A stretch of 64,000 nt of DNA, taken from the NCBI RefSeq assembly GCF_048564905.1, contig NC_133007.1:23186001-23250000 (forward strand), given 5' to 3'. Under the pieces are notes generated by a model that had not been told where the DNA came from, ran no database searches, and worked only from the letters and a program-made list of their open reading frames with translations. Below are positions 1 to 10,183 of this stretch, one piece after another. Each line of letters begins with the position of its first letter. Position 1 is the first letter of the stretch. The translations under genes and the position numbers were made by a program. Source of the stretch: Vicugna pacos (lineage: Eukaryota; Chordata; Mammalia; Artiodactyla; Camelidae).

Positions 1-499
1 GACCAGCAGTCTTGCTGTCACCAGAAGGGAACCCCCAACTTGAAACTCCACAGAGAAGCCCTACGCCCAGGCAAGCTGTAAACAACAGTAAGGACTGCGA
101 CAAAAATCAAAGGACCGCACGACGGCTGCCTGAGGCTGCAGTACTGCTTGAGGTAAAGAAGAGACCAACCAAAACTTCACAAAGACATCTGGGAAAGGAG
201 ACAGTCACAGTGGACTTCGATAAGCTCCCACTTATTCCCAGAGGTTTGGAAGCTGCGCACAAACTAAGGAGAGACGGAAGAGGACCACAGTTACCTACTT
301 CTCCCTGGCCAAGCGTGGCACCTTGCACAGAGGAAAAGCAGAAGCCGGGGAACAGATTTGTAAACTGCTTGAATGGTAAGTGTGTGCACGTATCCCCTTA
401 GCAAAAGATGGAAGCTTTACCGGTTAAAGTTAAAAGCACAACCAGTGACAAATCACTGGCTACTAATGAGCTACGTTGACACAGGAGGGACTCTTAGGA
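1..499. other. Unassigned sequence with an open frame at 12-401 (+)
   Basis: A 129-codon open frame on the plus strand matches no family I recognise. It is preceded by a pyrimidine-AG stretch near 25 and contains a strong donor-like ATG/GTAAGT at 373-380, so a non-coding exon is conceivable. No coding claim is made. Confidence 0.3.
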
Positions 500-655
500 G
501 GCCAGGAAAAGAAAAGGAAAATAGAAAGAGGGGGAGGGGAAGGCTGGGGGTGGGGGGTGGGGACAGAAATAAAGATAGAGTAGAAGTAGAAAGAGAGTGA
601 GAAGGGGAGAGGGAGAAGGAAGGGGAGGGAAGAAGGAAAGAAAAGAGATCTATTT
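500..655. repeat. Purine-rich tract with G-run cluster
   Basis: Nearly all A/G on the plus strand for about 150 bases. From about 530 to 562 there are several closely spaced runs of four to six G, which could fold as a G-quadruplex. Low-complexity sequence beside an old L1 end. Confidence 0.7.
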
Positions 656-734
656 AAAAATGATTCTTCAGTGGCTACAAACAGCCGGGCTGCCAGAATT
701 GACAGAATTAGTCCAGACAGGTAACTAAACAAAC

Positions 735-1262
735 AAACAAAAAATACAAAAAAGAAAGTCAAGATGAAACAACAATAATGAGTTTATTTGAAGAGCCTCA
801 AACTAGAAACAAACCCAATAGTCACTGAAGAGTGGATGGAGAATTATATATATATATAGTATATTCATACATGGAATTCTATTGAGCAAAAACAAGGAAT
901 AGACGACCAATACACTGATAAGAAACATGGATGACTTACTAATGTATGCTAGGTGGAAAAAAATTCCAGCTACAAAGAGTATATACAATTTGTTCCATTT
1001 TGGTAAAATTACAGAAAAGACAAATCTAAATGTACCTAGCATAACGCTTACCAGTAGTTGCAATGATGCCTGGTTGGTGATGCGTTTAAATACAAATGGG
1101 TACAAGGGATATTGGGGTAATGGAAATGTTCTGTATCTTGATTGTGATCATGCGTCCATGGGTTTATACATCTGTCAAAATGAACGGAACCGTACACCTA
1201 AAATACATGGATTTTATTGTATATAAATTTTACATCTGTAAAGTCGATTCAAATTTTTAAAA
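735..1262 (+). mobile_element. Old L1 (L1M type) 3' end
   Basis: The end of ORF2 is recognisable only by pattern, followed by a 3' UTR with TGTTCTGTATCTTGATTGTG and TTATACATCTGTCAAAA, typical of L1M elements. Strongly decayed and 5'-truncated. The (TA)n run near 845 lies inside it. Confidence 0.65.
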
Positions 1263-1864
1263 AGAAACAGGAAAAAATTGTGGCCAGTAAAAAGGAAAAG
1301 GACAGAGTGAAGAATTAAACGTAACTTCAAGCAAGTAAGTACAGTCTCGATAGTTTTCTCCCCGACCAGTTTACAAGTTAGTGAATATGCCTGTCTTGTA
1401 TTCAGTGCTTAACCAATAGTACTTGATTAGTGAATGAAACTTAAAGGAATCAACGTCTAGGCAAGCGTATCTGGGGGGTTTGTTTTCCACATACATCCTT
1501 TGCCTTGATCCCACCCTCATTTCCAGGACCACTTTCTGGCTCCTTTTTCTTAACCATTCAGTGACACATCCCTTCACATGTGGTCTGCACACTCTTTCTC
1601 TCTTTGTGTTTGGAAGACGTTGGAAAGAGTTGACTAAATGTATTCAGAAAACAAATTTGGCAAGGAGCAAAACTGCATTTTTCTTTAAGAGTTTAGAGAG
1701 AAAGTGAGGAACCTAAAGGAGTATGGAATTTCCTACTCAAGTGAAAACATTTAAACAAGAGAGGAAACAGCAGAGTTTCAAATAGTACAACGATGTCAGG
1801 AATGAAGATAATGAGAAAAGCCTGTCAACATGGCAGCGAATCCAACTTGGATATGGTTGGTTGG
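1263..1864. other. Intergenic, nothing recognised
   Basis: No gene, RNA gene or named repeat that I can support. Short open frames on both strands have no recognisable family. Confidence 0.4.
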
Positions 1865-2337
1865 TTCTGGTTTGATTTCCGCTGAGCACTGACTACATGC
1901 AGGTCATTGTAGTTAAGTGCTACATTGGTCATAATCCTTGTCCCAAAGGAGTTTAAATACTAAAAGGGGAAGAAAGACCCAAGAAGCTGCAATTCAGTAC
2001 AAGAAGTAGCGTACACATGGAGCAGGGTACAGCTGAAGTGCTGTCTGGGTTCAGACCAGGGAGAGACTGCTTCCCCCTCCGGACCAGGGAAGCCCTCTGG
2101 AGAATGTGACATCAGAAGTGGGCTTTGAAGGGTGAGTTCTATTGAATAAATGGAGATCACAAGGAAGGTATTCCACAGAGAGTTACAGAAATTAAATTAG
2201 TTTATATTAACAAATGATTATAAAGCAGAAACAGAAGAAAAATTAAATGCAGAAGAGAAAGGATGACATCACTATGGTGTCCTAGGTTCCTGGGCTGCGG
2301 GATTCTCACTCCAATCAGGGTGGCGTGGTGAGGACAC
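1865..2337 (-). other. 3' flank / likely 3' UTR of CD1C
   Basis: Downstream of the CD1C stop. Parts align by eye with the CD1A downstream region at about 32020-32537: ACATGCAGG near 1896 and near 32040, a TTCAGAC...AGAGAC...CAGGGAAG stretch near 2049-2095 and near 32201-32246, and an AAGCAGAAA stretch near 2222 and 32434. This supports duplication of the downstream flank with the gene. No canonical AATAAA was found here on the minus strand. Confidence 0.5.
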
Positions 2338-4997
2338 TCATGGGATGCTTTGATAGGAGCTGTGAAACGAAAGAAATGGGGAGAAACTCTAAGTTGGAAG
2401 CGGTGCCTGAGGATAAGAGGGAGTGATCAAGATATGGAAGCTAAGAGAACTAAGATGGAATATTGAAATCAAAAATTGGGACGAGAGGAAGAAACACAAA
2501 GAACTCACCAGTGCTTTTTAACCCATAATGCAAGGACCATTAGAAGCACTAGAGGAGCAATCACTGCCAAGGCGATCAAGTTCATGGGGAAGTGATGTCC
2601 TGTGAGTATTAGAGGGACACAGATGTCACAATAAACCCACTGCCAACCTTCCTCCATCCACTGATTTCCCTACCTTGACATAAGCGCTGCCTGCAAGTCC
2701 CAACCATCATCCTGTTTAGTCACTCTGTTCTCATACCTGTTCAGGGAAGGGTTCCTCGTCTCCCCACAAATCTCTTACATCTGAGTGTCCCTCATGTTTC
2801 GTTCCTACATTTCTGAAAACACCTCTGTTAATTCCTTCTTAGTATCTCTCTCACTTAATGTTGGCATCATGAGACTTTCTTCTGACCTACCTCCCAGGCT
2901 CAAGAACCACCTTTGCACCCTTATAAATCCAATCGTACTCACCCCAGTAGAGAATGATGTCCTGGTCTCCTAGACTGCTGTGCCTCACCCGACAAGACAG
3001 GCCAGCTGCCTCCTCGGCCGCCACGTGCAGGATCGCGCGAAGGTACCAGGTCCCGTCAACACTGGGCAGGATGTCACCTTGCTGAGTGTCTGACTGCTCC
3101 TGTTCACCCCGCATCCACATCACCCAGATAGGCTTTGGGTAGTAGCCAGAGACGTGACAAACCAGCAACAGCTGATCAGACCCAAGGATGGGGCTACTGG
3201 ACAGCCAGGCCTCGGGTTTCACTGCAGAAGGCATGAAGGGTATTCAGATGAGGACTCCAACAGGCAGCTTAGGGACAAATTACCCACATTAATATGCACA
3301 TACTATCTTCCTCTAAGACCCTTTTGCCCACCAACCCCTCTCCTTTTTAAACTCTTCCTTGTCCTAATTTTGGAAGGGATGGTGGACAGAGACAAGACAT
3401 AAGAAAATCTTACAAGAGGCCGAACTAACCTTGTCTCTGGAGATACATCTTCCCTGCATCGAGAAGACCCAAGAGAAATCGGGAGCAGGTGTTTCCTATG
3501 AGCTTATGCACCGTTTCCTTGATGCCTTCATACTGATTGAGGAGATTACAGGCTCTCTGGGCCCTTCCCTCAGTCTCTGGAGCCGGCACCCATGACATGC
3601 TTTGGAAACTCAGGAAATCTGATCCTTGAAAGGCTACCTGGAAGAAGCCTTCTATGGTGTCCCTAGAACGCAGCTCACAGCCAGCTCTCATCTGTAACTC
3701 AAAGGGGTCTGGGGAAAGAGAGGAAGCAGAAAGACAGATTAGTGAAGAAATGAGAGAAACAATATAAGAACCTGGGGCTTTCTGTTAAAAATGGAGCAAT
3801 GAGAAGATTTTATAAGGGTGTGAGGGTGAGCCAAAGATCAGGGACACGGAAGAGAAGAATTGGTGGAATGGGGAAAGGGGCGCAGGGATGCGTGCCAAGA
3901 ATGCAGGCTTTCACGTGAACAAGTTAGGGGAAGGTGGAAGGGGAAGTACGTGGTACAGGTCAGGGGAGGGGGAAGAGGAGCTCGTGTGAGAGGGGTAAGA
4001 ACAGAACATTCCCGGGTGCGTGCAATGGTCACAGTGGTTGTTGGACTCTGGGTATACGCTTGAAAAAACTGAATAGAAGAAGAGATCATATTTTAAGGGG
4101 CTCAAACAGAGTGGGACAATCATGTACCTCTGGGCTTTAGGCCATAGGAGAGAGACCCCTGGGGAAAGATTTAAAAAAAAAAAAAAGCACAAGATAAAAC
4201 AAGTCCAGAAGGAGCAAGAGTGTGGGAAATCTTAAGTCAACATCCATAATAACCCCCAAGATATGTATGCATAAAGAGCTTTATGGTGGGGTAGAAAAAA
4301 TGGAAATGGTCCCAAAAAGTGTGGGAATGTTTTCCAGAAAGAGAAGAAATTTCTGAAGAAACCCTTAACTGAATGAATTGAACTTACATTCAAACTGCAG
4401 TTGACTGGCATAGTCTTGAATCTCCCGATTTACTCCAATCAAATAGACATGGAATAGCATGTTCAGCTGTGTCAACTCCTCATTGCTGAAGTTGCCCTTA
4501 GACCATGGGCGCAGGAAAATTATTTTGCCTGCTTCACTCTCCCAGCCATGAGTCTGCAACTCATCCAGCCAACCAGAGCCCTGATTCCGTGCCCAGGACT
4601 GGTTGGCAAAGGATGAGATCTGGATCACATAGAATGAGGTGTATTCCTGGACTGCTGTGGATAGTAGATGGTCAGGTACTTCAAGGGAAAATGGGACAAG
4701 CAGAAAGGAGAGAAGATGGAAAGTGAATCAGTTAGCAGAGAGAATGCCTTGAAGATGAAATTTTCCCGACCCAGGGCTCTATGCTTTACCATCATCCTTC
4801 AAAAGAGTAACCTGGACCTGGAGACAGGAATGCTCAGATTGTAAGCACTCTGGTACCCTTAGAATCCAGACCCATCTTGGGAAAGCCCACCACACTCTAC
4901 CCACATCCACTCGGCTGGGCAGCTGACAGATGTTCTTACCGTCTGCACTGCCACCACCTGAGAGAGCAGCTAGTAATGCAAGATGCAGAAACAGCAT
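2338..4997 (-). CDS. CD1C: CD1C, lipid-antigen presenting glycoprotein (complete, six exons)
   Basis: Group 1 CD1 heavy chain: pairs with beta-2-microglobulin and shows lipids to T cells. Coding exons on the minus strand: 4940-4997 (signal peptide, starts MLFLHLALL), 4388-4654 (alpha1), 3430-3708 (alpha2), 2943-3221 (alpha3, Ig C1), 2509-2599 (membrane), 2338-2359 (tail). All junctions keep frame and use AG/GT; total 331 residues, human CD1C about 333. Alpha1 has SFANQSWAR and [11 protein letters not shown], closest to human CD1C from memory; alpha2 has the cysteine pair ([14 protein letters not shown]) and DAGKMY; alpha3 has the Ig cysteines ([18 protein letters not shown]). The tail reads KKHCSYQSIP, with YQSI fitting the YXXhydrophobic AP-2 sorting motif. 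Two N-glycosylation sites are visible in alpha1 (NQS, NFS); the alpha2 site present in human CD1C (NTT) is absent here (SMS). No stop or frameshift seen. CD1B or CD1E are less likely by residue match. Confidence 0.93.
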
Positions 4998-4999
4998 GT

Positions 5000-5640
5000 C
5001 ATTTACAGATGTTACTCCTTCCTTTCTTTCCTTCTGTTCTCAGCAAACCTACCCCTCAGTGTCTCTATTTGACTTCCTTCTTCTGTCAACCAGCAAAATC
5101 CTCCCCACCAATGACCAACCGCTGACTACGACAGAAAAAGTCTGCTGCTTCCCTCAGCCTTGGGCCTCCTACTCAGGCTCTCATTTCCCCTTCAGCTCTG
5201 ACTTGAGGTTAGCTTCTAGCTGGATTCCAGCTACTCCCCTCATCAAGGGCCTTCATTCTGTCTACTTTCTCTCCTCAACTGCCTTGGACAAAGTTGTACG
5301 TGACATCGAAAGATCACATCACCTCTCTGGGACTTGCATCGGTAAAATGAAAAACTGAAAATACATGGCTTCCCCAGGGCCTGCTTGTATGAACAGATCA
5401 CACTTCTTCCAGTTTCTCTGCCCAACTCTCTCCATTCTCCATCACGTTTCCTCTTCCGGGCACTCCCCTCTACTCTTCTCCTTTTGATTGTACTTGAAGT
5501 AGTCCCTTTCACTCCATCTTCCTCCACCTTTCCTATTTCTTAATTTTCACTGGCTCATTTATAAATAGGAAAATGTGCTTTCTCAGATCTTCTGGGATTG
5601 CCTTACACCACTGTATAAACTACAGCCAGCTCTCTATTAC
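5000..5640 (-). promoter_or_regulatory. Upstream region of CD1C, paralogous to that of CD1A
   Basis: The sequence just upstream of the CD1C start codon aligns by eye with the same distance upstream of CD1A. Shared landmarks include an AACAAACCTACCCC-like stretch, a CCTCCTACTCAG stretch near 5167 (near 35490 for CD1A), and a GATTGCC...TATAAACTA stretch near 5595-5625. This should hold the 5' UTR and proximal promoter. No confident TATA box at a fixed distance was identified, so the transcription start is not placed. Confidence 0.5.
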
Positions 5641-6589
5641 ACTTAGAGATGAAATTGCAGCCATCCCAGAGTGCATAGGACCATGAAATACATAAAGAAT
5701 AAGCTCTCCTGTTGAGTTTAATACATATGTTCACTTACCAAAAAAATTACTCAACACACGCTTGGTACCAAGTATCTTAGTAGGTAAGAGAACACACAGA
5801 GATTGACAATGTAGTCCCTCTTATCAGGGAGCTTTCAACAGAAGATGTATGTAAAACCAGAGTCAACATTCATTGTGATGACTGCCATTTCAGTGTCTAG
5901 AATCTGAGATACAAGGCTGCTCAGAACAATATTCTCTAGGGAACATTTTCACTGCCTAAACCCCAAAATGTCCATAATTTGAAGTCTTGAAAGAGCAGAA
6001 TGCTTTTCAACCTGAATGCAAAACTTCTGTGCACTGTACAACTATGTTGGATTATGGTAGTTAGGAAATGCACTGTCCCCCAAAAAGAGTAGCATTCCTT
6101 AATATTTGAATTTATTTAGGTAGAGCATTTAAGAAGTAGTTAGTGATTTGTCAATGATCCTGACTGGTTAATGTATATGAATACATGAACACAAAATTGT
6201 TTTAAGATCTAGGCAGTATTTCATTGTTATAGTACCCTTTTAATAACTTTAAGTAATTACTGAATGGCACCTAAAATCCCACTTATAACGTCATTTCTCT
6301 TTCAGATTTATCAACATTAATAAAACTTGAAGCTACACACCATGAGTACTTTCTATTAGGGACACAGATATTTGGTAATTTCTATGAGCTACAAACTCCT
6401 CCAAGAATTATACATAATCTAAGCCCCATCCAAACTGCTCACAAGTACCAGATCTCATCTTTACGAAGTCTTCTTCTCAGTGGTAAACTCTTTGTTTGTG
6501 ACTTTCAGAAGATACAGCTGGTTTCAGAAGATAATGCTAGATTTTCAGCACATTTTCCCCCCATAGGCCAAGAAGAAAAACACAGTTCT
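5641..6589. other. Intergenic, nothing recognised
   Basis: AT-rich unique-looking sequence upstream of the CD1C unit. No open frame of note and no repeat I can name. Confidence 0.4.
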
Positions 6590-6855
6590 CCAACTCTTTT
6601 GTAATTGCGGTGGGGCCACGTGACCTAGTTCTGAATGATGGAATGTGTTGTGCTGGAGATGTAAGCCACCTCCAGGTTTGACCATGTAAACTATTGCATC
6701 TGATCATTCTGCCTTGCAGTGCCAGCCTGGAGGTCATCTGTTCCACATGGAAGAGCTACAAGACACAGAAGAGCTCCCCGGCTTACCCGGAGTTTGCCTG
6801 TTGAGAAATATACTTTGTTGTGTTTAGCATCTAAGATCCTCCAGTTCATTTAACT
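6590..6855 (+). repeat. Ancient LTR-like repeat remnant
   Basis: The pattern GGGCCACGTGACCTAGTTCTG, then a stretch near 6800-6840 like the end signature of old mammalian LTRs (TTTGTTGTGTTTAGC). Broken and old; the family is not named with confidence. Confidence 0.35.
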
Positions 6856-7038
6856 GAAACACAATCTAGCTACACTGGTTAATATTATTGAAGCCAGTAA
6901 TTAGCATGCTTTCCCCCTCCTGAGTTCAGATCCAAATAAGATAAAGATATAAAGCATTTGATATATGGATCACATTGACAACTTTACTTCTCAAAAAGCT
7001 TCTGGAGAAGTATGTAATCCAAATAATGTTGTTGATTG

Positions 7039-7054
7039 AAAATCAAATGAAGTG
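7039..7054 (+). repeat. L1 target-site duplication, left copy
   Basis: AAAATCAAATGAAGTG, 16 bases, repeated exactly at 9764-9779 around the inverted L1. Confidence 0.85.
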
Positions 7055-9763
7055 TTTTGTGTACAAGCCTTTCACCTCCTTGGTTAGATTTATTCCTGGG
7101 TATTTTATTACTTTGGGTGCTGTTTTAAAGGGGATTGTTTCTTTACTTTCTTTTTCTGTTGATTCATCGTTAGTGTAAAGAAATGCAACTGATTTTTGAA
7201 AGTTCATCTTGTAACCTGCTACCTTGCTGAATTCTTTGATCAGCTCTAATAGTTTTTGTGTGGACCTTTTAGGGTCTTCTATATATAGTAACATGTCGTC
7301 AGCATATAGTGACACTTTGACCTCTTCTTTTCCAATTTGGATCCCTTTTATTTCTCTCTCTTGCCTGATTGCTGTGGCTAGGACTTCCAGGACTATGTTG
7401 AATAGGAGTGGTGATAGTGGGCACCCTTGTCTTGTCCCAGATTTTAGTGGGAAGCTTTTGAGTTTTCACCGTTGAGTACTATGCTGGCTGTAGGTTTGTC
7501 ATATATAGCTTTTATGATGTTGAGACATGATCCTTCTATACCCACTTTGGTGAGAGTTTTTATCATAAATGGGTGTTGAATTTTATCAAATGCTTTTTCT
7601 GAATCTATAGAGATGATCATGTGGTTTTTGTCCTTTCTCTTGTTGATGTGATGTATTACATTGATTGATTTGCATATGTTGAATCACCCTTGTGTCCCTA
7701 GGATGTACCCCACTTGGTCATGATCTATAATCTTTTATTTGCTGTTGGATTCTATTTGCTAATATTTTTGTTGAGGATTTTGGCATCTATATTCATCAGT
7801 GATATTGGCCTATAATTCTCTTTTTTTGTAGTGTCTTTGCCTGGTTTTGTTATCAGGGTGATGGTGGCTTTGTAGAATGAGTTTGGGAGTATTCCCTCCT
7901 TTTCAATCTTCTGGAAGAGTTTGAGAAGGACTGGTATGAGTTCTTCTTTGTATATTTGGTAGAATTCCCCAGTGAAGCCATCTATTGATGAAGGAAATTA
8001 AAGAAGACTTTAAAAAATGGAAAGATATCCTATGCTCTTGGATTGGAAGAATCAATATTGTTAAAATGGTCACACTGCCCACGGCAATCTACAGATTTAA
8101 TGCAATCCCTATCAAATTAACCAGGACATATTTCACAGAACTATAACAAATCATAATAAAATTTATATGGAACCATCAAAGACCTAGAATTGCCAAAGCA
8201 TTACTGAAGAGAAACAAAGAGGCTGGAGGAATAACTCTCCCAGACTTCAGACAATACTATAGAGCTACAATCATCAAGACAGCATGGTATTGGTACAAAA
8301 ACAGACATATAGACCAATGGAACACAATAGAGAGCCCAGAAATGAACCCACAAACTTTTGGTCAACTAATCTTCGACAAAGGAGGCAAGAATATACAATG
8401 GAATAAAGACAGTTTCTTCAGCAAATGGTGTTGGGAAAACTGGACAGCAGCATGTAAAGCAATGAAGCTAGAACACTGCCTTACACCACACACAAAAGTC
8501 AACTCAAAATGGAGCAAAGACTTAAACATAAGACAAGATACAATAAACCTCCTTGAAGAAAATATAGGCAAAACATTATCTGACATACATCTCAAAAATG
8601 TTCTCCTAGAACAGTCTACTCAAGCAATAGAAATAAAAGCAAGAATAAACAAATGGGACCTAATGAAACTTACAAGCTTCTGCACAGCAAAGGAAACCAT
8701 AAGTAAAACAAAAAGACAACCTACAGAATGGGAGAGAATTTTTGCAAATGAAACTGACAAAGGCTTGATCTCCAGAATATATAAGCAGCTCATACGACTT
8801 AATAAGAAATAACCAAACAACCCAATCCAAAAATGGGCAAAAGACCTAAACAAGCAATTCTTCAAGGAAGAAGTACAAATGATCAATAGGCACATGAAAA
8901 AATGCTCAATATAACTAATTATCAGAGAAATGCAAATCAAAACTACAATGAGGTATCACCTCACACCAGTCAGAATGGCCATCATTCAAAAATCCACAAA
9001 TGACGAATGTTGGAGAGGCTGTGGAGAAAGGGGAACCCTCCTACACTGCTGGTGGGAATGCAGTTTGGTACAGTCACTGTGGAAAACAGTATGGAAATTC
9101 CTCAAAAGACTAGGAATAGACTTACCGTATGACCCAGGAATCCCGCTCCTAGGCATATATCCAGAAGGAACCCTACTTCAGGATGACACCTGCACCCTAA
9201 TGTTCATAGCAGCACTATTTACAATAGCCAAGACATGGAAACAGCCTAAATATCCATCAATGGATGACTGGATAAAGAAGAGGTGGTATATTTATACAAT
9301 GGAATACTACTCAGCCATAAAAACAGACAACATAACGCCATTTGCAACAACATGGATGCTCCTGGAGAATGTCATTCTAAGTGAAGTAAGCCAGAAAGAG
9401 AAAGAAAAATACCATATGAGATCGCTCATATGTGGAATCGAAAAAAAAAAAAAAAACAAAGCATAAATACAAAACAGAAATAGACTCATAGACATAGAAT
9501 ACAAATTTGTGGTTGCCAAGGGGGCAGGGGGTGGGAAGGGATAGACTGGGATTTCAAAAATTGTAGAATAGATAAACAAGATTATACTGTATAGCACAGG
9601 GAAATATATACAAGATCTTATGGTAGCTCACAGAGAAAAAAATGTGACAATGAATATATATGTATATTCATGTATAACTGAAAAATTGTGCTCTACACTG
9701 GAATTTGACACAACATTGTAAAATGATTATAAATCAATAAAAAATGTTAAAAAAAAAAGAAAT
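7055..9763 (+). mobile_element. Young L1 with 5' inversion (twin priming), about 2.7 kb
   Basis: The 5'-truncated L1 has two parts in opposite directions. 7055 to about 7986 is reversed and encodes the reverse transcriptase core on the minus strand ([12 protein letters not shown], a [13 protein letters not shown]-type stretch near 7400-7440). From about 7987 to 9470 the plus strand carries the rest of ORF2, including open stretches 8342-8812 and 8930-9466 with the C-terminal cysteine pattern and [14 protein letters not shown] 3' UTR and A-rich tail follow. The two parts meet at neighbouring points of ORF2, so little was lost at the inversion. A perfect 16-bp target duplication and long open stretches indicate a recent insertion. 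It cannot be active because of truncation and inversion. Confidence 0.93.
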
Positions 9764-9779
9764 AAAATCAAATGAAGTG
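9764..9779 (+). repeat. L1 target-site duplication, right copy
   Basis: Exact copy of 7039-7054, directly after the A-rich tail. Confidence 0.85.
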
Positions 9780-9794
9780 GACTGACTTACTCAC

Positions 9795-10183
9795 TGTTAT
9801 AAACTGACTATTTGTGGCCCCCATTCATGTGTTGAAGTCCTAATCCTCAGGGTGGTTGTATTTGGAGACAGTGCCTCTAATAATTAAGGTTAAATGATGT
9901 CCTAAGAGGGAGCCTTATAAGAAGAAACCCCAGAGCACACTTTCTCTCTTCTGCCTCCCCTCTCTCTCTCTAGCCCCCACTCCCACCTCTCCATGTGCAC
10001 TGAGGAAAGGTCATTTAAGACACATAAAGAAGGTGGCCGTCTGCAAGCAAGGCAGGAAGAGAGACTCACCAGAAACCAAATTGTCTTGGGACCTCTAGTC
10101 TCAAGAACTGTGAGAAAATGTGTCTGTGGTTTAAGTCAACCAGGCTGTGGCATTTTGCTGTGCAGCCCAGGCGGCCTAACACA
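9795..10183 (+). mobile_element. Solo LTR, ERVL-MaLR (MLT1/MST-like)
   Basis: Starts TGTTAT and ends AACACA, 389 bases. It contains the MaLR signatures TTCATGTGTTGAAGTCCTAA, TATTTGGAGACAG and CTTATAAGAAGA. Flanked by a perfect 5-bp duplication CTCAC (9790-9794 and 10184-10188), as expected for ERVL-class integration. Only the LTR remains. Its divergence suggests an old, pre-camelid mammalian insertion. Confidence 0.8.
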
